Source: Mastigias papua
Taxonomy: Eukaryota; Cnidaria; Scyphozoa; Rhizostomeae; Mastigiidae
Assembly: GCA_964019165.1 (NCBI GenBank)
Contig: OZ025283.1
Span: 9,462,001 to 9,526,000, forward strand
Reading direction: 5' to 3'
Length of the DNA: 64,000 nucleotides
Position 1 is the stretch's first letter. Each line of letters opens with the position of its first letter. The notes beneath the pieces were generated by a model, which was given only the letters and a program-made list of their open reading frames with translations, had not been told where the DNA came from and did no database searches. Of this stretch, positions 1 to 13,370 are shown one piece after another. The position numbers were made by a program, and so were the translations under genes.

Positions 1-233
1 GGAAATTAGAAGTTGTTCAAATTACCAGTTAAATCTAAGTTCATTTTCATGCATATTTATTCAGGTTCACAAGGTTCATACAAAATGTTTTTCAACCGGA
101 CTTGTAGCAAAAATTAATAAACCCTATAAATAAGCACAAAGTACGTATACACGTCTAATTTACAAGCCTAATTTACAGAATAAAAAAAATTAAATGAAAA
201 CTGTCCTTGTCTAAAACTGGTCTTTGAAGATTT

Positions 234-431
234 TCAGGGGACTGCCTGTTTAGCCTGCATTTCTTGACCGCTCCATAGTTCAGCACCTCGATACAAAAAA
301 GCCTTTTGGCCATTGATCGTTTCTAGGAGTGGTATCCTAAGGTCAGTGTCTGATGAGCGTAAAAGCCGCTCTCTAGTATCAGAACACTTTAAGAACAATT
401 TTCTCAAGTCGTCTGGAGCAAATGAATTCAA
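234..431 (-). mobile_element. LINE (CR1/L2-like) reverse-transcriptase C-terminal fragment
   Basis: The minus strand reads through 65 codons resembling the extreme C-terminus of CR1/L2-type non-LTR retrotransposon polyproteins. It has an RSSD stretch followed by a basic/hydrophobic stretch and then GQKAF-YRGAELW. In intact elements this corresponds to the 'R-S-S-x-L...P...G-x-x-A-F-x-x-x-A-x-x-L-W-N' block after the RT thumb. The RT core and endonuclease are absent, as expected of a 5'-truncated insertion. The assignment rests on motif recall, not a search. Confidence 0.55.
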
Positions 432-2660
432 GGATTTATATGTTAAATAATAAAGTCTATATCAAAATCATAAGCCTCGTTGAACGGCCTAAAACACACT
501 AGGGGAAAAGTCCCATTACTAGTGTCCTAAGTTGGAGAAGTTTTCGTACAATAGTAGAACATGTGGAAGCTTTGCCTTGATGCCGTCATGAGAAACGGCC
601 TCAAACCATCAATGATAATGGCGTAAACAAAGAAAAAGTGCTATAGATGGTCAACATTGAATTCTATCGATCCCTTCCAGATTCCAAAGAGTCAGGAACT
701 GAACATACTCTGTAGACCTCGAAGGAGCATAAGAAAGGAAACAACTCTTAGGTATCAATTTAATCCAAATTAGACTACTGGATCTGACTTGGAGGTCCTT
801 TTAGGAATGGATAATAGAGTTTATTCTTTAATCCATAAACCTCTCTTATGAGAGCAATTTTGTAAGTACCGAACTCTCTTTCATATTAATCAACATATTC
901 ATCGACATCATAATAAGAGTGAAAAAGCTCTCTCACATACAGGACGAATAGTTGACATCAGAAAAATAACGGACAGAAGGAAAATCACCGATGTCAAAAT
1001 TTGTGTAGAAATTATCGGAAAAATTTATTGAAACACATTCAATCATGAGGATACGTTAAAAGAATGATGCTATAATCGCACAATACAAGGGAATCAGTCA
1101 CAAACGTATTTCAAAAACCCAAACATGCACAAAAGTTAACCCATTAAGAACTAGTATATTCCTGCATTTTAAAAAGATTTAGTGCTGATCCAAAAGAAAG
1201 ACTGAACTGAAAAAAAGCTAAACAGAAAACTATTATGAAAATAGACATATCTACATGTGACAATATCCATCAACAGAAACAAATAGGCCATTAACTATAT
1301 GATATTCAAGTGATATTCAAGTGATTACTGATATTCAAGTGGAGTAGAGAGCTCTACTCTAAAAAAATCTCAAATGTAACATATCACCAGCCCACAAATA
1401 TGACTTAAAACAGTGCAAACTGAACCAAATAATAAAAATTGCATGCAATATACTTGTGATATTCTATATGAATAGGTACTGTTTCTTAATCTTCGCTAGC
1501 TTCTAGCAAATACACACTCTACAGCCTTAGATTGTATTTTTGGTATATATCCTAATTCTTCGTTTAATTCTGAAATCTACTCATTATAAAGCAATATTGC
1601 TATACAAGTTGGACAACTGCAAATTATTATCAGCAGATGAAAAACATTCAAAATTTTTGTAACTTTGGGTAAGTCTTTGCTATACCTGCTATGCAGCACA
1701 TACCTCAAAAAATTGTAGAAATAAAGATGTCGTGTTAATCAACGAAATAAGATTGATAAGTTTGAATCAAATCAGATCCATCGTGTTTATTAGTGTGATT
1801 CTTAAATCTAATCACTTTGAGACACTGCAACTTCGACAATTAGAGATTGTCATCAGCACAAAGCAAAATGATGAACTTCGACAAAGGCTTGACTTTGATT
1901 ATACCCAGATGGGAATTAATACATTAATTCCTAGCTTTACTAAATATGTATCGAAGCAAAGCCACCAGCAAAGGAAGAAAGAAAAAGTAAGGAACAAGAA
2001 TGCCAAGTAATTAACCAAGCCAATTCCGCACTACATCTCAAGAAACTAAGATAGCCAAAAATAAGAAACAATTAAAACCATAAATCCAAGTTATGAATGA
2101 ATCACCCATGCTAAAAAATTGCAAAAATGCTTTCTCAAACAAAATGGTGTTTACGCCAAATGTAATCGTTATGCACTAATATAGAATTATAGTTTCTGAT
2201 AAGCTTTGAAATTTAGAGTTGGTCATCGAGCCATAATGCAGTAGATAAAACTCCCATCGAACTTCACATATGTACGCTATTAGTTGATAGGTCAATCAAA
2301 AGCTTAGCAAAATTGCCAGTTCTGGTATACAAAAAATCACGAGACATAGAGTAGGCATTCTTTATGCAGTGTTGACATGGATGACAGTACGAATGAAGAG
2401 AATTGATAATGAAGATTATAGTGAATGCCCAATTTATATCACATTTATGAATTTGTGCTTCTCTTCCACATAGAAAACGTGGGTTACTTCTTACATCGTA
2501 TAAGCAATGTTGACATATATTATATCATGAAATGAAGAGCATTAATTACAATTCCATTATAAAGATTACGACGACTCCCCAACTCCTACTACAGTTATAA
2601 AGTTATGATTCTTTTCTAGGTCAAAAACATGGATTAAATTTTCATTTCGAGGTATGCTAG
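432..2660. other. Gene-free AT-rich stretch
   Basis: No recognisable coding, RNA or transposon signal was seen on either strand. The open frame at 1,732-2,010 (+) is low in complexity and resembles nothing I know. A short imperfect direct repeat of a GATATTCAAGTG motif occurs three times at about 1,300-1,342. Confidence 0.5.
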
Positions 2661-2679
2661 CAAGGTCTAAAGACTTTTT

Positions 2680-2885
2680 TCGAAAACATTCCCTGACTTT
2701 CCCAAGTTTTCCAGATCAGATATTTAAAAACTCTTTGACTTTTCTGAAATTTCTCCTAGAAGCTCTTAACAAACCACCGGAATAATCTGACATGCGTATC
2801 GATAGTGACGGAGTGAAAACAACGAAAGTATGAAAAATTCCTTGGCCAGAAGAAATTGCCTGACTTTTCCAGACTCCGAAGAATG
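2680..2885. mobile_element. Copy of a CCTGACTTTTCC-rich non-autonomous repeat
   Basis: The pattern 'CCCTGACTTTCCC-AAG-TTTTCCAGA' occurs here and 'GCCTGACTTTTCCAGAC' recurs near 2,860. Related segments appear at 9,190-9,310, 47,641-47,885 and 51,790-52,229. This is therefore a dispersed family, best explained as MITE-like copies. Ends are approximate because no clean inverted termini or target duplication are visible in this copy. Confidence 0.45.
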
Positions 2886-5800
2886 CTGGTTAGGGCGTTA
2901 AGCAAGAGGGGTTTATTTTTGAAAATTAACGTAAGAATTGATATTATACCCCATCAAATAGTTTCTTGCATTTCTGTTTGAAACAATATGGAATCAAAAT
3001 TAAATACCAAAGTTGGTATAGTCATGTGAATACTTTGTCATGTGAATACTTCATCGAAACGCAACTGCTCATCCATAGGCGCTCGTTCACTGTTTCACAT
3101 CTGATAAAATCAATATAAATTCTAGCCATACAGGTCCATACCCACAGGGATCATAACTGCATACATTGCCACAGGAAACATACTATTTAAAAACAAAGAT
3201 AAAAGGACAGAAATCCGTAACACATCTTACTTTCAAAGTGGACTTTGAAGCTCCCTACTCATTACTTCCCACTTCATGGACAACTGTGCTGTCTCTTCGA
3301 GTCTCAAATGAAAGCCACAGCAGTCGCTGCAACAACACAAGAGGGGATATTAAATGTATAAGTAGACGATGGTAAATACCAGATCAATTATACTCGATTA
3401 AATCTCAACAACTATCTGGTGCTCAATGCAGATTTATTATTCAACATTTTCTATCTAACGTAGCTATTGCTTAATGCCGATCAAATTAATCGCCGGTGAG
3501 ACCACTAAATAATCCCGTTATATTAGCTTACGGTTAGGTCATTTCAAATGTTGAGAGAAAGCAGAGTATTGATCTCGCCAATTTATTCCTTTCTCAACGA
3601 TTCTACAAGATAAATCTTACTTGTTAATTGGCAGAAAATCGATTTAATGATCGCGTGTGTATGGCGTTTTCATATCATACAGCTGAAGCATAAGCATACC
3701 TAGAATATCTTTGGCACACACTCGGGGACGCCAGAAGGAATAAAAGGTAAGGGGGCATGCATTGTTCTGTGAAGGCCACTTTTTCAGTACAATCACCATC
3801 AACGACAACCTTGTTGGCCCCAGAAAGACCAGTGCAATATTAAGATATAACTTTGAATTCAAACAAATCCTTTTCATCTATGCAGTTCTTATTATTTTAT
3901 AGTCCTAGTTAATCTAAATTATACTTAAACTCTGTTAACTATGGTTCATTGAAGTTGTCTAATACGAACCTGTAATTTTTTTCAAAAAATAGCATGCGTT
4001 GCGTAATTCTATAACGACAGTTTAAACGTAAAAGCATATGCAAGTGATCTAAAACTTGGTCTAACAGTTGCTCTAACATCATCTTTTTTCCATAATAGAT
4101 CAAACATTTGGTGCAAGATTTCATTATTATCCATTTGTTGGTTGCAATGTTAGATCTATTGCGCACATACACAACATTGCTAGGTGAACGCACGCGCACT
4201 GGATTCTCTCTTCAAATGCTTTGCTTATGTTGTTTTATTTGAACCAAAAGTGATCCGATCTCCCCAAAAGCGCAAATGATAGGTAAATCTTAGGCAAAAA
4301 GTCAGATTCGTTTGCACACTTGGTAGACATCAACTAATTTTGACACCAAAAATCAGCTGTAAAGTATAGCATGACTTTATTCGTAATTTGAATATCACCT
4401 CTACACTCCATTAAAAATTCTGCTCTAGATGGGGGGGGGGGTTGAAGAAAATGATGACATAAGTTAGGAGGGGGTCAAAGCAATTATTAGGGTTGATTAC
4501 ATGGAGGGAGGGGTGTTTAAAATGACAGAAAAAATGATGAAATAATATGTGAACGGTCCCTATATTAGTTATTTGTCAATTTAATGATAACTAAGTAAAT
4601 CAAAAGGCAAAAGCGACAACAGTAAAGGTATTTTACCCCCAAAGTGTTACTACATATTGTTTTCAAACAATTGCCAGAAAGGTATGGATAAAGGGATAAC
4701 GAATATTAGGAGTACATGTTTTACATTGCGGCTAAGGATATTATGATACTGTTTGAGACAAAAAAGCTTTATTTGCGTTCATTCAATAACAAAAAATTTC
4801 AATGCAAAGCAGAGTCTCTGATGGAGTCAAAGATGTTCTAAAGAAACAACGAAGTTGACAAAACATAAAAATCTTCCTTATAATCATCATTCGAAACTAA
4901 TTTCAACGTCATTAGCAAGAAGTTCTGCCAAAAGGTCCCAAGGGGGCGGCCTAACAAAATAGCAAATCGCAAGTGACAGATCAAACTGATCAATTAGCAC
5001 CACAGTATTGGGACATAAAAATACCATACATCACAAAGCTTGATTGAGACAATAAATATCATGAGATACTCATGTACATTTTGACATATATTTATTATTA
5101 GCTATAAATCATCTGCATTGGAAGACTCGGTCAAGGATGTCTCTGACATAATATGACATTTTACAAAATAGTCAAAAATGAGTATCAAGTTATAATGTAT
5201 GCTATAGGAATATCATTGAATGTGCTAAAATCAAAACATACACGAAGAGGAAAACCTTCTAGACCTAAACGTGATCCATGCTCTGCTTTCTTGAGCCAAC
5301 TATTCTCAAATTACTTTCAGTATCAAAAGTGATTTCAGCTCTATTACATCTTGTCCAAATAGGACATATCCAGCTATATCCATAGATTGTTGTTAAAATC
5401 AAAGTAGTTTACAAGATTCACGTGGAAATCACTGCCAGATTGCGCCATCTACAGACAACCTCTCAACTGCATGGACAGCCTCGATCATTCGAGGTCAAGA
5501 TGGAGGAAATCATGTTGTACACCAGGCCGTTAGGCCGCTGACACCATCACCCCACAAAGTTTGGTTGCAGTTTGTTTGCTCATTTCATAAGTCTTTGAAT
5601 TGTAAGTATTACTTATTAACTATAATTGACATTGCTTTCTTTTTGCATAGATGATCATTTAAATATTGTGTGAAATTTAGTGACCGAACTTCAGTTGACC
5701 GTAAGTTCACGGTAAGTTTCCGCTTAGGCCCATAAATCCGCAAAGTTTATTTCAACGAAAATTACAGTAGCATCTTCCAACAGATTAGTATTTCATCTTA

Positions 5801-5940
5801 GAAACTCTTACATTTTAGAAAGTTTTAATATGATTTTGGCCATAACCAGATGTTTTAGAACACCGATATGTGACTGATCTGCGATTCAGAAATACAAAAT
5901 GTGTAATGTGTAAAGTTAGCAATATCGATATTCCTTTTAC
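2886..5940. other. Gene-free stretch
   Basis: It contains short open frames only (for example 3,166-3,375 on + and 3,939-4,199 on -), none with recognisable domains. A 10-bp G run lies at about 4,431-4,441. Nothing else can be supported. Confidence 0.45.
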
Positions 5941-6560
5941 GTGTACTTAGAGAGTGTCTCTGTAGGAAGCTTCCATAATGCTCTGGGAGCTGTTGAGCGT
6001 CACTTTATTTGAGAAACTTGCCTTTGAATATGCCCCCCTCCGTCAGAGTGCCCACCAACCTGCTGCAAAAGTGGATCTAGTTACATCTGCTGTTTCATAG
6101 TAGATAGATATTTTGCAAATATTTTCACATATCTTTAGAGAGCATCTCTGTGGAAAGCTGCTAGCACAATTTTCATTAGGTTTGATTCGTTTTTCCAGAA
6201 AATATCCATATTCAACATTTTGCTAATTGGCTGATGTCCATCATACAAATCTGCGCAGTATTTAGCAATGTTGTTTCATGGGGGAAAAATATTGGAAATG
6301 TTCCTGCATGCCTTCAGAGAGTGTCTTTATGAAAAGCTACCATAATTTTTCCTGAGTTATTGAGCGTTGTTATAACTGTTAAAGTTGCTTATGAATATGA
6401 CTTTAATAGGCTCCAGAATCCGCCTTCAATCAGCTCCAAAAGTGGGATGTAGCTACATCTACCTTTTCATGGTAGGTAGCGACTTTGAAATGTTTTTTCA
6501 TGCCTTTACGACTACCACTGTGGAATGCCGCCACAATAGTTGTTGGGGGGGGGCAGGGGG
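5941..6560 (+). repeat. ~185-bp tandem repeat, about 3.3 units (forward orientation)
   Basis: A motif of the form 'GAGAGTGTCTCTGTGGAAAGC' followed by 'CCATAAT...TGAG-TATTGAGCG' and 'CAAAAGTGG-T...TTACATCTaC-TTTCAT-GTAG' recurs at about 5,950, 6,139, 6,318 and 6,507, spacing 179-189 bp. Units are diverged by point changes and small indels. The same unit occurs in reverse complement at 10.7-12.1 kb. Function is unknown; it may be subterminal repeats of a larger decayed transposon or a dispersed satellite. Confidence 0.65.
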
Positions 6561-7611
6561 CACTTATATCCTGTCTTTTAACCATAACTTGTTGATATAC
6601 CTACTTGCTTTAGACAGTATTTGTTTATGAAATGTTAGAACCTTTTGAGAATGTCTTATGACAACAAAAAGAGAACACATTGCTTCTCCATAATTACTTT
6701 CACAAGAATTTCGACATAGCTTGGTTTTTGTGGTTTGACATACATTAAGTGCCAAAATTTTAATAGCACTGAATTTTTTGAAGACTAAGAAAAGGGGATT
6801 TCTTTAATTTTCATTCTCAAATGTTCTTTGTTTATCACTGCAATAATATAAATATTAGTTAATTTACTGTAAAAAAATTTAAAATTTGTCATTTTCTTAA
6901 CATTGTAAGAAGCTTCAATCAAAATCGACTGCCATCTTTTGACTTTCGAGCACTGATATTATTATTATGATAAATAATATTGTCATGGAGGGGTATATCA
7001 CTCGGAAAAATCTCGTACATCTTGTGACAAAATCACAGCAAGTCACATAGAATCACAGAAGTCACAACAAAGTCGCAAAAGAATAAAGAAAATCACTTTA
7101 AAAGTTACAAAAAAGAATCACAATTTGCCTTGCACTACAATTTGTAATGATCATTCACCGCAACAAAAGAAAGTAGGCTAGCAGCGTTTCTTCGGTGGGA
7201 TTCAATTTTGGTAATAAGGTGGTTCCGTTTTTTCACATTGCAGGAATCGATTGTGTTTTATTGTGAGAACTTGAACCAGAAGACTCATATAAAATTTGAA
7301 AATTACTGTCACTGTCATTTACTGACCATATATAATGTGCTAAAAATACTCAAATTTTGTTCTGTTTCTTTGCAAATAAGCCAAGTTCGAATTCCATGTT
7401 TATGAATTCCACCGAAACTTGTCACCGCAATGACCCAAATTTCACCGACGTTTTTTCTATCGACATTTTTTGCACGAAGTTTTTTTGCACTTGATGTATC
7501 CTGATAAGACTTATCCAGTAAAGCGTAGAATCTATCCACATCTGATTGTATATTTCGGTTCACCTTTCGGCCATCATCTAACATTTCATACTTTGCTGGA
7601 TGTCAGATGAA
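6561..7611. other. Gene-free stretch
   Basis: AT-rich sequence with a G-rich run at about 6,545-6,560. Short open frames (7,208-7,405 on +, 7,315-7,584 on -) show no family features. Around 7,020-7,120 a 'tcacaa-aaaatca' motif is locally repetitive. Confidence 0.4.
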
Positions 7612-8032
7612 GGCAGCATTTACATGGGGTCGACCGAATAAGTGTCCGTTCAAATATTTGGTCACTTAGCCTTCCCGTTTACATAGGTCCGGCTAATCGA
7701 CCAAAAAGTAGGTCACTTAGGCGTGCAAATATTCGGCTACTTAGGATAGCGTATTTCTGTGGATCTCACCGTTCAAGTTCGCGAACGGCCTCGTGTAAAC
7801 GGCTTCGACCCGCCAAATATCTACACATGACTACAAAGAATGTGTCGGTTGGTGATAAAGAGGCTTATAAGGTTTTGCTAATAGTAGTTTTGGCACCATT
7901 TTTACATTGCGCATGTCATAAACTTGGCCCCGTGTAATCGCAACGCCTAAGTGAACATATGTCTGGCAGCTTCTTTAAACGACCAAATATATGGCCGACC
8001 AAATAGTCGAACGGCCCTGTGTAAACACTGCC
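7612..8032. mobile_element. 421-bp MITE with terminal inverted repeats
   Basis: The left end reads GGCAGCATTTACATGGGGTC and the reverse complement of the right end reads GGCAGTGTTTACACAGGGCC. Both ends continue into matching TTTGGTC/CGACCAAAT stretches. The flanks carry GAA on both sides (7,609-7,611 and 8,033-8,035), a plausible 3-bp target duplication. There is no coding capacity, so it is non-autonomous. Local GC is higher than the surroundings. The superfamily is not assigned; a 3-bp duplication would fit Harbinger-like or CACTA-like elements. Confidence 0.75.
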
Positions 8033-9129
<1,097 letters not shown>

Positions 9130-9180
9130 ATTTACAACATTTTACAGCTAATAATACGAATCAAATAAATTTATTTATAA

Positions 9181-9310
9181 TGTTCATTCGGTCAGGAAAA
9201 GTTAGAAAAAACTGTTTTTATGGACAATCAGGACAGGTCAACACAGTCTGGAAAAGTCAGGAAATTTTATTGAAACTTGAAGAGTGTCCAGAAAGGTCAG
9301 GGGTTTTTAT
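9181..9310. mobile_element. Half copy of the GTTCAT-CGGTCAGGAAAAGT repeat family
   Basis: The sequence begins GTTCATTCGGTCAGGAAAAG and contains GTCTGGAAAAGTCAGGAAAT, then TTATTGAAACTTGAA. These match, in order, the reverse complement of the right half of the inverted-repeat element at 51,790-52,229. Only one half is present, so the copy is truncated. Confidence 0.6.
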
Positions 9311-9353
9311 TCTCGATGCAAATGAATTGTTTGGTGCCCCATAGATAACTAAT

Positions 9354-9821
9354 GACGATTGCAAAGAGGTTTTAGAGGAAGAGATAAAAAATTCCGTATC
9401 TCTTTCTCAGTTCAAAAGCAACTTACTAAAACTTTTTAGATCTCAGGAAAAATCCACTTATACTATTTGTGATATTGGTGGTGTTCGATAACTCTCACAG
9501 TTGCGTTTAAAATTTAGTACGCTAAATGAACATAGATTTAGACACAACTTCGATAGTCTGACACCCTTCTGCGCTTGTGGCATTGACAAAGAAGACGATG
9601 AATACTTTTTCCTACACTGCCCACAGTTTTATTTGATGCTTCAGAATCTCTTTGGTCAGCTCTTTGACATCACTGGTGTAATTCTAAATTTAGATGATAA
9701 ATCTTTGTGTGAATTGCTTCTGTTTGGAGATTCAAAATATAATGTTGCTAATAATCGAAAAATCCTTGAAGCAACGATTTCTTTTATCAAAAATACTAAA
9801 AGGTTTTCTGATACAAATTGA
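9354..9821 (+). pseudogene. LINE reverse-transcriptase C-terminus with Cys/His motif (decayed)
   Basis: One reading frame runs from 9,354 to a stop at 9,819-9,821 with a single internal TAA near 9,489. It encodes LRLKFSTLNEHRFRHNF, then a CACG...HC motif (C-x-C-x(n)-H-x4-C-like zinc knuckle), typical of the carboxyl end of LINE ORF2 proteins. Upstream RT and endonuclease are missing, as in a 5'-truncated insertion. The downstream sequence to about 10.2 kb may be its 3' UTR. Clade is not assigned. Confidence 0.7.
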
Positions 9822-10690
9822 GTAAAATTACAGCAGCAGCAATCTTGTGTTAACTTTCATATTGCTTTATTGTTATAACTTTATCAGGTGTCTTGTAAAG
9901 GAGTACTCCTATCTGCACCTGGCCCACTTGGCCTATCATAGTATAAGATTTTTGACACCCCATTGGGTGGTCACACACATTCAAATTTTTGAGCTAGCAC
10001 CTGGTTTAAGGCGCTTTAAGGTGCTAGAGTCTCCTTTTTGAGACACCTGATTGAAATTTTTTGTTTGTTTGTACCTTTCCTTTGTCTTTGTAAATTGTAA
10101 CATATGATTATTGTAAGTGGCTGTCGTAGATGGAGCTCGCTGACAAATTGTCCTTTCCTTCTATGGCAGCCACGGGTGATGTAAGTTTGTGTAGTCCCTT
10201 TTAATTCTTTGTACAAAAAAGAGTTTTTAGTATTGTCAAGTTTTTGATATTGTTTGTTTCTGTTTGGGAACGTAGCTGACCAGAGAGCCTATTTTTCTTA
10301 CCCATATTGAAAAAATGTGGTCAATTACTTTGTTTTAAACGTATTATTGATTCCCTATTTCATGTATTAGCTTCTTTAATCTCAAAATTCTTTTAAGCAG
10401 ACAATTTCATCGGGACAAATTTTCATCTTATTTGACATTTAGGGGAACAAAAGTTCGTCAAAATCATTGTCAAAAATTTTGTCATGACGAAAATTTTTGT
10501 GTTTAACGCAATCTATAGGCACAATTGTTATATCGGTGCTTTTTGATTTATTTTAATTTTTATTATAATGTAGAATATCAGTGTTCAAAAATTGGTCAAC
10601 CATAGTGCATTATGAAAAACTCTATGTCCATGGTACAAAAAGCTCGCTGTATAAAGTGGGCATGATTTTCAATAAACTCTCACACTTTCA
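9822..10690. other. Non-coding stretch downstream of LINE fragment
   Basis: Possible LINE 3' UTR in the first few hundred bases, then AT-rich sequence without recognisable features. An 'ACAAAAATTTTTGT'-like palindromic phrase occurs near 10,470-10,500. Confidence 0.35.
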
Positions 10691-10729
10691 GGCAATTAAT
10701 TTTGATAGAAGGCAGGATCGGATTGCTCT

Positions 10730-12110
10730 TTCCCCCGCGAACAAGTTCTGGCAGCTTTCCACAGAGATACTTTTTAGAAACATGAACAGACATTTTCGAA
10801 ATCGTTTGCTACCATGAAAAAGTAGATGTAAATAAAACCCACTTTTGCAGTTGATTGACGGTGCAATCTGAGGGAGGAGACACATTTATAAGTAATTTTA
10901 AAAGATAGAACAGCGCTCAATAACTCCAAAAATATCAGGACTCATTAAAAGTACGTTGAGCCTATGGGAACATATGTGAGCTCAAAATGTTCCTGCCAAT
11001 TAAAAAGGGTGTTAGCTATCATAGGACAGATCGCAGGCAAATTTGTTTTTTACTGAGTTACGAGCTGCTCTAAGTGTTCTATTTGCCAGTGTGTCCCAAC
11101 ATTGTGCCGAGGCACATTAGTGTGCCGTAAAATGTCATCAGCTGTGCCACGGAAAAATTCCAATCTCTCCTGCTTGGTCCATGAATGTAAATAATATATC
11201 TTTGTACATCTCTCCATCTTGTCAACATGCAGCGACAGATTGATGCAATGTCCTTACAACAGATGGCAACATAATAGAATTGGCCTGTGTAACAACATAC
11301 TGCTGCTCGAACAGCTGGGTACTTAATTAAGTGAGACATTGGGATAGCTTGCTGTGTTAGTTTTTCAATGCAAAATATGAACCATAGGTCAAAAAGATTG
11401 GGAAGTATTGCACTAACATGTGTAAATGGCAACAACCATTAGGTAGATTTGGCTCAATAGTACCTGCAGAAATTCTGAGTGTAGCATTCTGTGCCTGCTG
11501 GCGGCACTTGCATCCTCTTGGATTTTAATGAGTCCTTACATTTTTCCATAAAGACTTTCTCTAATGAGATGCAAAAATATTTACCACATTTTTACCCTCT
11601 GTGAAAATGTGCATGTAAATACGGCCCACTTTTTGTATTTTGGACTATTTGTCATTCTGGACAGAAATCGTCTAAGTTTTGAACATTGATGTTTTCTGGA
11701 CAAACCAATGAAAAAACTAGTGAAAACTTTATGGCAGGTGAATCCAAAGCTATATTTATTAAATATAACATTGAAAGCTTTTTCAAGCAGTTTTGTTTAA
11801 AATGACGAGTTCAATGTGTCTAACTTTTTCAAAACTCCTCATTTTTTCACATAGTGAATTTTCATAGAAATCAACAGCAGAGTTGCCGAAAAATTATGGC
11901 AGCTTTCCATAGAGACACTCGCTGAAGATATGCAGACATTTTGTCGATGCTACATTCCGTGAAAAGTAAATGTAAGTTTGAGTCACTTTTGTGGAAGATT
12001 GGGCTTGCATTCTGGCGGAGGGGACCTATTCAACGACTTCTTTTTCGGGTGGAACTGGACTCAACGGCTCCTAGAGAATTTTGACAGTTTCACCAGAGGC
12101 ACTCGTATTA
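10730..12110 (-). repeat. Diverged copies of the ~185-bp repeat, reverse orientation
   Basis: The reverse complement of 10,750-10,950 reads 'GGAGTTATTGAGCGCTGTTC ... CAACTGCAAAAGTGGG ... TTACATCTACTTTTTCATGG ... AGTATCTCTGTGGAAAGCTG'. This matches the forward units at 5.94-6.56 kb part by part. Further reverse units are visible around 11,140, 11,560, 11,900 and 12,090 (for example GGCAGCTTTCCATAGAGACA at 11,899). Copies are more diverged and less evenly spaced than on the left. Confidence 0.6.
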
Positions 12111-13041
12111 TTGCCTGTCATTAGAAAGTATATGTCAGTTTTATGCATTGTGGTATCCTTGAATCACAAACTCGTCACTTGTCCGTCTTTTGAGGCATCT
12201 ATTTTCGATGAAAATTCCGGTACTAAAATCCTCTTAAAACGTAACATCTTCAGCAATAAAATGTTGTCTTGTTGAGCTGTCTTAGTTCATATGTAGGATG
12301 GAATGACCTTCAGCAGGTCTTTAGGCCTAGATTTTGAAAGCAATCTTATATAAGTACTCAAGACTTTCCATTTTAGAAAAGTATTTAGATAGTACAATGT
12401 TTTTGACGGAGTTAATAATACATTATCCACAAGTGAATGTAGTGGGCTCATTTGGTGTATGTGAAACATAGATGGACTTTTAGCAGTAGAAAATCACTTT
12501 TGATGAGGCTGAAATTGAGATATTATTTTCTAGCATCTTTTGATATGTTTGTAGTATATAGTATCAAATGTAGTAACACTGCGACAAACTACATATGCAC
12601 CAGCCCTGGCTGGACGTATTCCTTCAGATCCCTGTTATTGTAGCTTTTTTAGTTTATTTTAGGAATGTTAAAATTTATGTTCAAGAATGTTGGAATTTAC
12701 TGAGATTTTTCTTCGCTCTTATTTCATCCAAAAGCTCCCATTGAATTCAAGTGTTAAAGAGTTGTCTTTCCGAGCTAGTAGTTTTTAGCAGGGCAGTATT
12801 TGTTCTTAGACATAAAGAGCTTATGGTGATTCGATCTGTATTTTTAACTGGTAGTTAAGTTTAGTGGTAGCAAATAGGTTTTTCGTGTTGTTTTCTGTAG
12901 CAGGGTTGGAACATTGACAGTCACATTTGTTTCAGAAAGTACGTTTATTTTAGCAAGTTACCTTACAAGGACAACATAGACCACTAACATGAAACAAGAA
13001 GCAACAAATCGCTTCTTAGGCTACCCTAGGTCAAAACTGAA
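12111..13041. other. Gene-free stretch
   Basis: No coding or repeat family is recognised. Short opposite-strand open frames at 12,287-12,643 are unremarkable. Confidence 0.4.
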
Positions 13042-13370
13042 ACTGCAAAGATGTCCCTTTACTTTCAGAGTCAATGTTGTTTTAATGAACTTCCTAGAGA
13101 CATACGTTCTATAGAATCAATGGTACTCTTCAAGTCCAAAGTAAAGGAACACTTTTATGGTGAGAAACGTAAATAGGCAACGGAAAAAATTTCGAGATTT
13201 TTATATCATTGTAACCACAAAACAAGGAATTTTTTTATTGTAACTTAATATTTTTGGTATATTTATTTTATGTTATAGTTATACAGAGCCCATATTGATA
13301 ACTGCACTTTTGCTGACATGGCAGCCTGTATAAAAAAATGTATTATTTATTATTATTGTTATAATTAGTA
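13042..13370 (+). mobile_element. LINE (CR1/L2-like) 3' end: C-terminal codons plus 3' tail
   Basis: A 44-codon frame ending at TAG 13,174-13,176 reads KMSLYFQSQCCFNELPRDIR, then S-M-V-L-F-K-S-K-V-K-E-H-F. This corresponds to the well-known 'F-x-x-x-x-x-L-W-N-x-L-P-x-x-I-R...F-K-x-x-L-K' C-terminus of CR1/L2-type LINEs, with the usual Trp changed to Phe. About 190 bp of AT-rich 3' sequence follows and ends in a TATTTATTATTATTG simple tail, as these LINEs usually do. The copy is 5'-truncated. Confidence 0.65.

Noticed and set aside
7375..7400. AGTTCGAATTCC resembling a tRNA T-loop
   Set aside because: No matching acceptor stem, D-arm or A-box can be placed around it.
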